Assembly: GCA_012845835.1 (NCBI GenBank)
Contig: JABAKD010000002.1
Coordinates: 16,701,629 to 16,765,628, forward strand
Length of the DNA stretch: 64,000 bases
From: Undaria pinnatifida
Taxonomy: Eukaryota > Sar > Phaeophyceae > Laminariales > Alariaceae
Direction: 5' to 3'
Part shown: positions 22,441 through 34,055 of the stretch, one piece after another
Layout of the letters: every line of letters starts with the position of its first letter
Position numbering within the stretch: position 1 is the first letter of the stretch
Notes under the pieces: model-generated
What the model was told of the DNA's origin: nothing
What the model saw: only the letters and a program-made list of their open reading frames with translations
Database searches by the model: none
Program-made: the position numbers and the translations under genes

Positions 22441-25129
22441 ACATCTCTCTTCGGAACCGTCCACCGTAATATTCAGGGAATTTTCTCTGCTTCTCTCGTA
22501 GTATCGCATGATATTTTCGAGGGGTGGGGCGAAGTGCATGCGGTGAAGCGGGTTGAGAGTGACCGCATGTTTTTCTTTTTTCTTTTTTTCATTTTGAGGT
22601 GGCGAATTAAAGGGAGACTCGATGGGCTTATTATGTGCCGTGCTATGCGTTTAACTTGCTGCTGCTACTGTAGTTGCTAATTGCTTGCAGCAGCGTCAGT
22701 AGCAGAAGTGGCAAGGTCTACACGGAAAGAGCCGGTATTATTTTGTCTTTTCCTTGGAGCGTTTAGTTTATCGGGTTCTCGCCGGGAGCGGAAAAACTGC
22801 AGCGGCTGGTGCTGCTGATCGTACTGCTGCCGGAGTTGAACCTGAAGGGGACTGCACATCTAGGAAGGCTTTTGGGGGGAAGGGGGCGGAGGCTTCACCC
22901 GACGGGCGCACTTTTTTTTGCTTTGCGAGGCCGTTGGGGGGGGAGGGGCGGGGGGTATGGGATGTCGGCGGAAGAAAATCCCCCAACCCCTGCCATGCAC
23001 ACACACTCAAACGCCCCCGCTGCTTCCAGCTTTTGCGTTGTGTTAAGAGATGGAAACCAAAACACAGGGGATCAAAATGTGGCTGTTTTCGCGCCAAAAG
23101 ATGGGGGAGGGGAGGGGTGATATGCGGGTTTTGGCGTTATGCGACTTTTTTTCTTGAATCTTTTGACTTGGAGATGGGTGGGACGCGGGTGGGAGGGTTT
23201 CTAGAACGCGTGCGCGCAGAGGGCGGGGGGGGGCGGGGTTGGTCAGCAGGAACGAACGCCCTCTGCTGCTGCAAAACAAGGGGTGGCTTTCGGTGTTGGT
23301 GGCGTTGTAGGGTTGTTGACAGCTCTCTTCTCACCCCCATCCCATCCTCGCGTCTTTTTCGGCCCTGTTTTTCTTGTCTTAGTCTGGTTTGGTCTCTTTG
23401 CTGCCGCTTGCGAACCTTGCTGCTTTGAGATTTTCTCTCTTGTTCTGGTTTTGTCTTGTCTGTTGCTCTCTTCCGTGGATATGAGTAGTAGCCCCGCCCC
23501 AATTAAATGCTAAATATACCTACATCACACTGCTGTCCTGCAGAGACAGGCCGATTACGGGAATAAAAAAAATATGGAGCCGAAGGGGCGAAATCACACT
23601 CTTGACCAAGAGAACACGCCTCTATGCGGCGTAACTTGACTTGACTTGACTTGACTTGGGCTATTTTTACTGGCTGGGGAGCAACGATAGACATTTGGTG
23701 CCATTATTAATATACTTTTTTTTGTTATTTTTTTTATATGACTCTCGTTTACTACCGGTACACGTGGTCATATACCCAAAACCGCTGGAATGGCGATGTA
23801 GGTCTCTTTGAAAATGTGAAGGGGTTTACACAGAGCAGGCGTTTTATTCAGATTTACAGGGAGTGGTTGCATTTTCGCACGAAGGCGAATGCTGACTCCC
23901 GGCTGGTTCTCCACGAGCTGCCCGTCCATCAGGTGTTGACGTGAGCTCACTTCTGCTGTTCTGCCCGAGGTGCTGCAGTAGTTATTGCGTTGTGTCGGGT
24001 TTTACGGTAGCTGAGCAGGCGTTTACTAGATTAGAGACGGAACCTTGTCACGATCAATGGAACGCTGTGCTCGATTTGGCCAAGGGGTAAACTGTCGCGA
24101 TCACGAACAACGTGCCAAAAAGCGTCGGTGCACATGTCCGCAGGTTCACTCGAACTACTACTGTTGTTAAACTCACATTGTTGAGAAACAGGTTTTCGCA
24201 GACCACTCGTACAAGTAAAGTCTACACGAACTAGTGCTGGTTGTTGAGAACCAGGTTTGTTTCCGCGAGGTGATAATCGTTGCAGTAATACTCAGCAAAT
24301 TCCCAGCGATATTGACTCTCCTCAACCGTTCGGTACCAAAAAGTACTATAAATACAACGAAATAGACTGGAAACCTGCTTCACGTGAGTGAACTTGGAAA
24401 TGACTTCAATTAAAACCATGGCTCACAATTTCTGCACGTAGCCGTTTGCCAGAGGGAGTAGCAAAGAGTACAAAAAACTCTTGGGAATAACGTGTCACCG
24501 CCAGAGCTGAGCAGCGGCCAACCCCGAGGTTTTCGTTGGGACACATCCAACCAAAGGGTATATGTACCCTTGACGCCCAACTTAAGGAAAGTTTGATCTT
24601 GAGCAATTTCGCGCCCGTGCCAGCCTTCAGGCCTGTATACCGCTATATTCAAGGGCCGTTCTGCATATTGTACCCACGCCCAAACAATGCCGGCGGCAAA
24701 TTAGGGCGTAATTTATGCAGGGCGTTAGAAAAGACTATGATGCACAATTCGGCGATGCACGACTGAAAACAGTGAGACGACGATTTCTCTCGAATGGTGT
24801 ACATAGTACGACCGCTGCGTTGACGGTCCATTGCAAGGTCGCCATACGTATGCGAGCTGATTGCGGGAGGAAAAACAGTTAAATAGGCAGGCGACACCGG
24901 ACCGTTGTCTTCAAAAAATGGGAGGGGGGGGATAGTAGGGGTCGAGAGCTCGGTGGGCGTTTTAAAGAGCAACGGTTCCCATCGAATGTTATATCGAGGA
25001 GGAGCCCTTGAGCACAAGTGGACTGAGATTGATACGGCCGAGGACTCCGCCTTGCTGCAACATGGGGAAACCGGGAGGTATGGAATTCGGATGGCAGTGC
25101 GCGATGCAACACCCCCCCTGCCCGACGCC
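22441..25129. other. Intergenic, no gene recognised
   Basis: 3' flank of the LHC-like gene followed by unassigned sequence. It contains an ACTTG pentamer repeat (23633-23660). The 224-codon frame at 22754-23428 is Arg/Gly/Cys-rich without motifs and looks like chance. Confidence 0.45.
23633..23660. repeat. ACTTG pentanucleotide repeat
   Basis: Five tandem ACTTG units. Confidence 0.85.
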
Positions 25130-26290
25130 AACCTATCGTCGGTGCGAAACCGGCATCCCGGTCACGGTCCAGTAACAGCGTGCGCCTTCCATCCAACCGA
25201 TCCTCCATTCTTCCTCGGCTCCCCGTCGCTGCAACACCCCCTCAGCCCGACGCATGTAGGCGTCGGTGCCAAGCAGGCCGAGGATTGCCCGACTCTTCGT
25301 TCTTCCTCAGTTCCCCGTCGCTGCAACAGCCCCCCTGCCCGACGCATACCTATAGCTTGTGCAAAACGAGCATCCCGATCACGCCCCGGTGACAGCTTAC
25401 GCCCTTTGTCCAACAGATCCTCCGTTTCTCCTCGGCCCCCGTTCGATGCGACACTCGGCTTCCCGTCGCTGCGACACTCTCCCAGCCCGACGCACGTCAG
25501 CGTCAATGTCAAGCGGGCTGAGGACTGATCGGTTCTCCGTTCTTCCTCTGTTCTCCGTTGCTGCAAACACTCCCTCTACCCGACGTATACCTATGGTCGG
25601 TGCAAAAATTTCATTCCGGCCACGGCCCGGTAACAGAGCATACGGTCGCCCCGGTGGCGTATCAGGTTATCCTCGAGCCTGGTAGACTATAGGTCAGTTT
25701 CGTGAGTTCCATTCCCCCCGAGTGCATACTCGTATATATTCGTGGGGACTTTTTCTTGTGCACAAATTGACTTGCGGAAAGCGCGAGAGCGTGAGTTAGC
25801 AACACTCGATGAAAAATCGACGAGCAGTGGGATTACTGAACCCTATGCGCGATAAAAATTGAAGGCGAGAACCGGGGGAGAGAAGGCACGATACCTGTGA
25901 CCACGGCGTGTCCAGAAGCTGGAATGTAGAAGTGTGAAAAAAAAAAAAAAAAACAGCGTACGCCTTTTATCCAACCGGTCGTCCGTTCTACCCCGGCTTC
26001 CCGTCACTGCAACGCCCCCCCAGCCCGATGCATGTTAGTGTCGGCGCCACGTGAGCCCATGATTGCCCGATTCTCCGTTCTTCCTCGGTTCCCCGTTCGT
26101 TCGTTGCTGCAAACACCCCCCCTTCACGACGCATAATATCGTTGGTGTAAAACGGGCATCCAGGTCACGACCCAGTAACGGTGCGTGCCTTCCATCCCAC
26201 CGATCGATCCTCTGCTTTCCTCGGCTTCCCGTAGCTACAACATCCGCCCAGCTCGACGTCGGTGTCAAGTGTGCACTCCGGCGTTGACCA
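25130..26290. repeat. Tandem array of about 220-bp units
   Basis: The block GCATCCCGGTCACG...CAGTAACAGCG ... CCGTCGCTGCAACACCCCC ... CCCGACGCATG recurs with starts near 25150, 25368, 25609 and 26155, roughly 220-240 bp apart. The shorter motif CGTCGCTGCAACA recurs about twice per unit. The array is interrupted by a SINE-like insertion (25645-25953). Ser/Pro/Arg-rich open frames on both strands are repeat translations. Confidence 0.75.
25645..25953 (+). mobile_element. tRNA-like SINE, copy A (full length)
   Basis: A roughly 309-bp insertion that splits the tandem array. It starts with a tRNA-like head (GGTGGCGTATCAGG ... GTGAGTTCCATTCCCCC, resembling pol III A and B boxes; the B box is mutated here) and ends GAAGTGTG followed by about 17 A. 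Flanks ACAGAGCATACG (25633-25644) and ACAGCGTACG (25953-25962) look like diverged target-site duplications. Related copies are at 36184-36291 (+) and 39240-39540 (-). Confidence 0.7.
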
Positions 26291-26579
26291 AGGGCTCCGC
26301 TTCGTTGTGACACGAAGGCGGAAACAAAAAATCGATCGTCTTTTGGGGGAGGTGGTTCTGGACGGACGCGCTTTGGGCGTATGACCAGAAAGGCCATAAG
26401 ATGTGGAGCACGACCACGACCCACACGAGGGCGATCCTGCCTGAACCCCTTGGACATACTTTCGGCGTTCGGGGGCACGCCCACCAGCGAAAGAAGGAAT
26501 ATAAATATGTACGTGGCACCAACCGAGCTTACCCTAAGAAATGACTCTATATATTGCCCATGAGAGATTGGTAAGCAGG

Positions 26580-26858
26580 CATATAATACGATTAAGGGGC
26601 TGTTACAAACACAGGCCACACTTTGCAGGTTTCTCTACTAGGCAGGTTCCACGTTGGCCACTCACTTGTACTATGTAAGCTCTTGTCTTAGTTCCACACA
26701 CGCCACGGACGAACTGAATAGCGTTCAATTCCGCGAGGCAAAAGCATCATCCCCTTTTTCCTATACGCACATGCCTTCAAAGGCATGAGCCACCCTTTTA
26801 TATCCAGCCGTATCCCATATTTTACGTCTTGCTAGGCTCCCAGGGGAATACCATAACA
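26580..26858 (-). repeat. LTR-like repeat, left copy
   Basis: About 279 bp, more than 85% alike by eye to 29041-29312, in the same orientation. Shared stretches include AAGGGGCTGTTACA, GGTTTCTCTACTAGGCAGG and GAACTGAATAGCGTTCAATT. Read on the minus strand, the pair begins TGTTATGG and ends near TATTATACA, giving TG...CA ends. It would be the 3' LTR of the minus-strand element. Confidence 0.75.
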
Positions 26859-27474
26859 CTAGCCCACCCTGATAAGTCGTATATGCACAAGTATGGAAGA
26901 TTCCGGGAAGCACCGGTTCCACGGTCTAGAACATGACTCGAAAATGCGGCTCTTCACAACCTACTCCCACGCCTCTACCCTGCGAGGCTACGAAGCCTCA
27001 GGAAAAGTGCTACAGCAGAAAATCTCAAACGAAGAACGGAAGACGTGAGAAATGTATAGAACGCTCCAGCGAATGGCGGGATCTACAGGCGCGAGAGCTA
27101 TCACTTCCGCAGATTAGCCAGGGAAACGGGGCCAGAGAATAGGAAAAACGGGAAGTCTGCAGAAAATATAAACAAAAGCAAAATGCGAAAGCGCTGGGGT
27201 CGAAGGCAGAAGAGTCAAAAACGCCGCGAGCAAAACCCCAATCGGTCGCCAAAACGTACCAGAACGCGCTGCGTACGAAACCCAACTCGCGCGCGCGGAA
27301 TGGACATCGTGCCCCACCCTGCGGAGGCGACGTCGAAACCGGAGGGAAAAATACCAGGAAAATCCCCCCAGGAAAGCTGAATCAAAAGCCCACAACAAAA
27401 CGAATGTCCCCCGAAGAAGCAAAATTCAAAACCGGGAAAAATCAACATGCTCGAGGGCAGTGGTGGCCTGAACG

Positions 27475-29040
27475 TCAACTAGCCACGTGCGCGCCTCGAG
27501 ATCCATCTAGGTTACTTTGAATCCGGCGTGCAACTGATCTACCCCAACGGAGTTGAAGGCACCAGGAACCTTGAACATCTCCTGCCGAAGTGGCGTAATG
27601 AGCCGGAGAGAGCGGAAGCTTGATCGGTCCCGGGTCGTCTACAAAACGTACCAAATGTTCCCCGTCGATGGATGTGCGAGCGCCGATTGTCCCAAACCAC
27701 CACAAGCGTCATTGGCTTTGTACCAAAAATGGGCTCCAATGGGCAGCACCGGGGTGATGTAGTGGCGTAACCAGTCAGCGCGCGGCGCGCAGCCGTAGCC
27801 AGGTGCCAAGAAACGCCGTTAGCACGGGAAAGCTCCCGTTGTGCAGCTCCAATGCGCATCTGACGATACAGGCGGTTGGTTTGGCGTTGTTGGTTCGGAG
27901 TGCCAGCCCAGCAGAGCAAGATCTGCTGGTGTGAGAGCTGGAGGTTCATCTCCCGTTCCCAAGACGGACGGGAGAGCCCAGTTCAATGCGTCTCGTACAT
28001 CACCGCAATGACCCCACCCGCACCACGGAGCGATTGGTGGCCATGCCGGTCATCCTTTCCACCTCTAGCCGCTGGAGGGGCGCCGACACGTCGTCTTGGG
28101 TCACGTGATATATATATTTTTCGTAAAATTGTCGAGCACGTACTGCGTCAACCCATCCGGAAGGTACTTAGGCATGTCGTCGCGGTCGTGGGGGTTGGTG
28201 CAGGGCTTGCAGCGCTCGACGGAGACGCGGCGGTGCGCATCTGCGCCGGGCATGTCTGTGGGGAGGTCCAAATAGAGGAGCTTATCCCCCAGAGGGGAAC
28301 CGTCCGGTGTGTTGCTAAAGGGGCAGGGGCCGACGGCAACGATCTTGTAGGGGCCCATCTAACTTAGCGCGAATTTGGTCTTGAGCACCTTTGTATCCGT
28401 GCCGGCTTTTGCGCCTTGGCGAATAGTAGAGGCCGTATTATACAGCCAAACCGATTTACCCACAACGAAGTTGGGAACTTGGCGCAAAGCGTCCGAGAGG
28501 GCTTTTGCGCCTTGGCGAATAGTAGAGGCCGTATTATACAGCCAAACCGATTTACCCACAACGAAGTTGGGAACTTGGCGCAAAGCGTCCGAGAGGGCTG
28601 AGTTTCGCCGTTCCACACGGGAAACTGTCAAGGCATGCATCTCGTGAACAATATCGTTGGCACGCTGTTGGCGTTCTGACGCCAGGTCGCAGTATGCGAG
28701 GTGGTCGCGGGCCAGGCTCTGATAGGCGTCGACCCCGAAGCGGTCGAAAATAGTGAGAGGGAGGCACGGGAACCTGCCCATGTGAACCTCGTTGGGGGCC
28801 AGGCCAGTGGCGGCACTGACCGAATTTATTGTAGGCGAACTCCACCTGCGGTAACTGCACATCCGAATCGTCTTGGCGTTCGTTGACGACCACAGTCAGC
28901 ATTTGGGCCATTGTGTGGTTAACGCGCTCCGCACCATCGTTGCCGCTTGGATGGTAGGAGCTGGTGGCGATTTTTCGAACACCAAGAAGCTCATATACGA
29001 AGTGGGAAAGCTTGGAGCAGAACTGGACTGGACGACGCCA
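27475..29040 (-). pseudogene. Ty3/gypsy pol remnant (integrase C-terminal part)
   Basis: Read on the minus strand from 29040, the frame codes for an integrase end (QFCSKLSHFVYELLGVRKIA, SSYHPSGNDGAERVNHTMAQ, NERQDDSDVQLPQVEFAYN). A frameshift near 28830 leads to SVSAATGLAPNEVHMGRFP and SVWLYNTASTIRQGAK. An in-frame TAG at 28359-28361 sits where a Trp is expected before MGPYKIVAVGPC. Further on, VRFVDDPGPIKLPLSPA (27705-27475) is a C-terminal extension that I associate with brown algal gypsy polyproteins. A 96-bp tandem duplication (28405-28500 and 28501-28596) repeats 32 codons. Gag, protease, reverse transcriptase and RNase H are absent. The element is dead. Confidence 0.8.
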
Positions 29041-29312
29041 TGTATAATAAGATTAAGGGGCTGTTACAGACACAGGCCACCCTTCGCAGGTTTCTCTACT
29101 AGGCAGGTTCCACGTTGGTCACTCACTTGTCAGCTCTTGTCTTACTTCCACACACGCCGCGGACGAACTGAATAGCGTTCAATTCCGCGAGGCAAAAGCA
29201 TCATCCCCTCTCCCCTATACGCACATGGCTTCAAAGGCATGAGCAACCCTTTCATATCCAGCGGTATCCCATATTATACGCCTTGTTAGGCTCTCAGGGG
29301 AATACCATAACA
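29041..29312 (-). repeat. LTR-like repeat, right copy
   Basis: Begins TGTATAATAAG and ends CCATAACA on the plus strand. It abuts the middle of the integrase remnant directly, with no gag or RT between, so a large internal deletion or a nested arrangement must be assumed. No target-site duplication was found with the left copy. Confidence 0.75.
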
Positions 29313-31734
29313 GGCGCCCGATGACGGTGTAAATAGTACTGATGCATGAATCAAAAATTGGTGTAATACAACAAAAGCCGTTGCAGGGGTAGATGTTGAC
29401 ATTTTACCGCTGGGAAACGATCCCGCCTTAAGTCCCGGTGGTTTGTCCTCCAGAACGTGGGTGCCGTTCTAAAAAGATGCCAGCATTTTGGCACACAACA
29501 CGTGATTTACACGTGCATTGGTTAACGGTGGTTAGAACCTGAAAAAAAAGGGAACACGCTAACCGATGTGCTACCCCTTCGGCGCGTAATCGTTCTGCAA
29601 CATCGGACGTTCGGTGCCTGCTTCTTTTTTTGCACGCGTCTAATTGACTGCTGCCTTGAAGATTAGAGGTGTGGGAGTGGACTGTGAAGCGCAGCATCTT
29701 CAATCCATTCTCCGAATTATCCGGATGGATTTGGTTCCATTTGATTTTTCCATGAATTTGGGTATATACAGGTCTTCAGGGTGGGCTAGTCTTGTGGTGT
29801 TCCCTCTCTCCCATTGCGGCATTATGACTTATAGCATATGTCCCCGTTTACCTGGGAGGCGTTATGGTGTGCCTGAACGAACGGCTCCTCCCCCTCCTTG
29901 GCCAGAAGACATTGGAATACAGGGGATCCAACATCCAAGCAACCCTAGTGTGAGTGACCAGTCCAAAGCCAGAGGCACCCCTGCATAGCAGTAGTCGCGC
30001 CCTCGGTCCATGCTGCCCATCACATTGAAAACACACGTCACATATTATGTACACTCATTCACACTTCCCAAACTCTGTCGTGGTACTACTGCCTACTACA
30101 CCATCTGTACCCACAACATGAACAAAATCGTGGCAATACGTTGCAGGCTCTGGGTCATAAAAAATAATCGGATGCTAAGCATACAACTGCTACCCTCACC
30201 CCCCCCCTGTGCTCTCTCCCACCCCCCCACCCCATATTCGTCACCCTTTTCGGCCAAAAAAACAGTCGTCACTCGCGTGTTATCGTTAACCCGTTCGCTA
30301 CTGCCAGCCATTTCCACTTATATTTCCGTCTTAACCGTCGCCCCACAAGGACCGACTGAGTGCAGGTGCCAACGAAGGTTAGAAAGGATTAGAAAGTGTT
30401 TTGACTCTTTTGGGACCGCAAAAATGGCCCACATTAGTTTCAGGTAAATTATTCCCGACAAAAAGAGTGCGGCTCCGCAGGGGATCGATCACTCGAACGT
30501 CGTCACTCCGTACCCTTCGAGGGGTGACGTTGACGGGCTACGGGTACAGCTGTAATGCTAACGCTGCGTCTCCTCTACCACGCCACCGCGCAGCTGTCAG
30601 ACATGAACATGCACATCAACATGCCGTTGCCTTCAAGCAGCTACGCCGAGATAAAAGTACTGACTGTGCACACGCGCACAGCAAAAAACACAGAAGTATA
30701 CCCCGCCCGACGCCCGCCCAACAACGCGGATGTCCGTTTACAACAATCACAAGGGGCTCCACGCTCTACCTCAATAGCCACGAAACAGAAGGGCAGATGC
30801 AGCACCAACAAAGGCAGTCGAACGGGAAAAGGAGAACGACGAACGGTGTCTGCCGTGCTCTTAAGTTAGATAAAAACGCCACCGGAAGCACTTGAGTCAA
30901 CAGCGCCGCCGGAGTCACTTTGAGCCAACGCGCCACCAGAAATATGAAGTGCGCCATTGCTGGCAAAGGCGACGACCCACCGTATACTCGTCTTACCCGC
31001 GGAAAAAACGCGACCTTTTTCCCTATTAATGGATTTGGAACTAAGCTGCTGTGTCAGCTAGAGTGGGGTCACCTACGCGATATATCAAAAACAGATTGCC
31101 CTACTTGTGCACACTAAAAAAACAACCACTACCCCTGTGCACTTCGAAGGCCTGTCCATTTCAGCAGATTAACGCAACGAGGTGCCAGCGTATGACATTA
31201 GCAGCATGGAATATATTTCTGTCTCGTCCGGGCGTCGGCATGATCCACGCTGCTACGAAGTGGTATGCTCTAAACGATAATCAAGAAATACAGGTGTTTC
31301 GCGCTGGCGCTCGGACTGGCCTCATGGTGATCTTGGAATAAATCCCGTCCCAGTAATGTTACAAAATACACGGGAGAAAACCCCGTCTTGGATCAGTTCA
31401 CACGATTCGCAGTCCTACCAAAAGTCGACATGAGCTTTCACCCCTTGAAACTGCACCGTCGACTCCCCCGACATGGGACGTTCTCTGCCTCGTGGGCTTG
31501 CTATACAAGGGAGCCAATCAAAGCTGGGGATTCGGGTCAACTGCGCGTGTTTGCTACTCGCATTAACTTTCACGAGCAGCCGTACCGAAAAAAGGGGATG
31601 TCTTTACCGACAAGCCTTTGCTCGCGTGATGGCCACCGGTCTGCCTGTCGCGCTCTCCCCTTTCACCCCCCCCCTTGCCCCCGTCGACGACATTGTTGTT
31701 CCACGCCAAGGCCACCTGGTTCATGCCACAGTAG
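29313..31734. other. Intergenic, no gene recognised
   Basis: Several short plus-strand frames (30010-30447, 30401-30895, 31388-31762) have no conserved motifs. Near 30410-30470 there is a distant copy of the dispersed 60-mer (TTTTGGGACC ... TTTCAGGTAAATT ... CCCGAC). Nothing else was supported. Confidence 0.4.
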
Positions 31735-31884
31735 GGGGAGGGTGAGATCGGTTCATGCATAGTCGTAGTCTTAAGACTATAGAACCTCGCGTCCCTACAA
31801 TACCGGGACGGGAGCACGTCGGGTTTTTAACCGACCAGGGAGATATTGCGAGCACCAAGCACGAAGCGCCGTACGTTAGGGTGG
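31735..31884 (-). mobile_element. Poly-G-bounded repeat family 2, copy 1
   Basis: After GTAGGGGGAGGG it carries CATGCATAGTCGTAGTC ... ACTATAGAACCTCGCGTCCCT ... CCGGGACGGGAGCACGTCGGGTTTT ... CCGACCAGG. It is alike to 32617-32735 and 37450-37560. The other end meets GGGTGGGGG, after which a LINE fragment begins. Confidence 0.55.
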
Positions 31885-32608
31885 GGGAAGTACTCATTTG
31901 CCGCTTTCCTTAGTCATTTAACAATCGACCACGCATCCCTTTCGAGCCGGAGCACCATTCATACTCCTAATAGAGACACCTTCAACAATTGAGCGCTCAG
32001 TAGATTTCTTCCATACACTATATAAAGCAAGTTTTTGCTCATGTTATCTCCTTCCTCTTTGGTCGTCTGTGGCCACCATCTGTTTCCTGTTTCCTAGCAT
32101 AGCGACCGTTTTTATCGCTACTTTCTAATGTCCCAAACTTGTTCATGTCACATCCATCCGTCTATTTCTTCATCTCTTCCTGTAACACATGTCGTTCCTC
32201 GTTGTACAGTTCACATTCTCCCACTGTATGGGTTCTACTCTCGTCCGTGTGGCCACGCGGGCAGCTCTGTGCGCCTTCTCCCTCCTCCACCCGACTACTG
32301 GCATACATTTTCCCTCTTTTCCGGCAAGTCCAGGTCCCCTGCACGAAAACGAAGTTTCGGCGTTTTCGCGTAATCCATTGGATGGTACAAGCACGTTTTC
32401 ATTCCTATCTCTTCCTTTAACTCCCCGTATTTGATCTAAACGTTCTTCCTCGTTCACCTTATTTCTTAGCGCTAGCCTTTCACTAACTTCTATACTTTCT
32501 TTTTCTTCTGTCTTGTACCCCCTGAAAAGTTATCTATGGACAGTAGCATCTCTTCTTGGTTTCCTCCTAGGTCCTCCCTCCATACTTTGTCAACTGCCAT
32601 GCCTTTAG
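31885..32608 (-). mobile_element. LINE-like 3' end, longer copy
   Basis: On the minus strand the sequence codes for the end of a non-LTR retrotransposon protein in broken frames, including ESRTHTVGECELYNEERHVL (32344-32162). This matches the Cys/His-type tail that follows reverse transcriptase in some LINEs. The 3' part is alike to 46205-46523 (GACCACGCATCCCTTTC, GCACCATTCATACTCCTAAT). Both ends meet G-rich tracts on the plus strand (GGGTGGGGG left; GGGGGAGGGGGG right). Confidence 0.6.
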
Positions 32609-32735
32609 AGGGGGAGGGGGGGGGTACTCAGTTTGTGCATGGTCGTAGTCGTATGACCATAGACCCTCGCATCCCTGCTATCTGCCGGGACGGAGCACGT
32701 CGGGTTTTCACCTACCAGGCAGACATTGCTTCGTG
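32609..32735 (-). mobile_element. Poly-G-bounded repeat family 2, copy 2
   Basis: Starts GGGGGGGTACTCAG and continues GTGCATGGTCGTAGTCG, ATGACCATAGACCCTCGCAT, GGGACGGAGCACGTCGGGTT and CAGGCAGACATTGCTT. It directly follows the LINE fragment across a G tract. Confidence 0.55.
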
Positions 32736-33179
32736 AGGTATTCGGCGAGGCGCATGAAGGGTGAAGTTCATCCTTCTAAGAACCTCTCTTGCGACGGACT
32801 TCGGCACCTTTTGTCTACTGCCTTGCTTATGAATGACAGCGCCAATGAGTTACTTTGTTTTTCCTGGTGTGGCCACTCGAGAGACAGCAATGGGTATTAC
32901 AATGTAACCGCCTCGAGGGTGCCTCAACATATTTACACTACGTGATGCGACCATCGCCCTTGTGCGGAGTTAGGGTGATGACCATCTAACCATCATAGTG
33001 ACCGCCAAAAAAAAGACGGTACCGAGGCTGTCTACAGTAGCTCACGCAGTGATTGGCATGTTTTACAGCGTCATTGCCAACCAACGACAACCCCAACACA
33101 CGTACAATGTTATACAGCGTCGGTGCCAACCGAGGTCAACTATTATATATATGTATATATATTTGGGGGGGTGTGCATG

Positions 33180-33345
33180 ATCTGTTTCGTACAGATCCAA
33201 AGCAGGAAATATGTGCTATTCTAGATCACGTATAGTATCTGTCAGCATGGTATGGTGTGCATGATGTGTTTAGTACAGTTCAAACGCAGGAAACATGTGC
33301 TAGATCGTGCAGATTGTCCGGCTGTCACTCGGCAAAAACGACCAG
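33180..33345 (-). repeat. GATCT-rich dispersed element, copy 2
   Basis: Its reverse complement contains ATCTGCACGATCTAGCACAT and GTTTCCTGCGTTTGAAC, alike to 11605-11645. Part of it is duplicated locally (33180-33225 versus 33255-33300). Confidence 0.6.
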
Positions 33346-33728
33346 GTATCTGTTTTTTTTTTTCGTGGAAGACATATACAGCTTCTCACTAGGCATCCGA
33401 TCTGTCCGATATGATTATGTATCGAGAATCCGAAAGCGTGTTTGGCATAGTATGTGCACTTCGAGTACCCTGGTGACTTACCCGGGTATAATCTACCAAC
33501 GAGTGTATATCACCGTATGTCACCGCTCCCCGATACCGCACGTACCCGTCTCCACATTCCGTAGGTGATATTTTGGATAGTGTTCCCGTGGTTGTCTAGT
33601 CGGGTAGCCTTTAGTTGTTAGCTCGACTGGCAACATGATTAATAGACCATGCAGATGATATTGGGGGGGTACGTTGGGGGTACTTTTGAGGCCACAAGTT
33701 TCTGGCTGATGGAGAGCCCCTCGGCTGA

Positions 33729-33782
33729 GGAGGTGAGGAGAGGTGAGGAGAGGTGAGGAGAGGTGAGGAGAGGTGAGGAGGG
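33729..33782. repeat. 10-bp tandem repeat (GGTGAGGAGA)
   Basis: Five near-perfect consecutive copies. Confidence 0.9.
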
Positions 33783-33842
33783 AGACACACGGCATGGTAG
33801 GGGTTCGCCAACTTTCTTGCCCTGCAAGGCTCTTCATTTAAG

Positions 33843-34055
33843 GAGCTGCATACCGCTCATTACCGCTCATTACCGCTCATTGCCGCTCATTACGGCTTAT
33901 TACGGCTGATTACGGCTAATTACGGCTCTGATTACCGCTTATTACGGCTGAATACCGCTCATTACCGCTGATTTCGGCTGATTACGGCTGATTTTGGCTG
34001 ACTACCGCTGCTTACGGCTGCTTACGGCTGATTACGACCGACTAAGGCTGATTCT
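33843..34055. repeat. 10-bp minisatellite (GCTCATTACC / GCTGATTACG)
   Basis: About twenty decamer units alternate between GCTCATTACC-like and GCTGATTACG-like variants with gradual drift along the array. Confidence 0.9.

Noticed and set aside
22754-23428. 224-codon frame downstream of the LHC-like gene
   Set aside because: No motif, skewed Arg/Gly/Cys composition, and several overlapping frames equally open.
29300-29330. GGCGCCCGATGACGG after the right LTR as a primer-binding site
   Set aside because: It would require an element reading rightwards, but no gag or pol is seen there and the adjacent pol reads leftwards.
33843-34055. Regular decamer array considered as CRISPR-like
   Set aside because: Units are contiguous with no unique spacers, and the window is eukaryotic.
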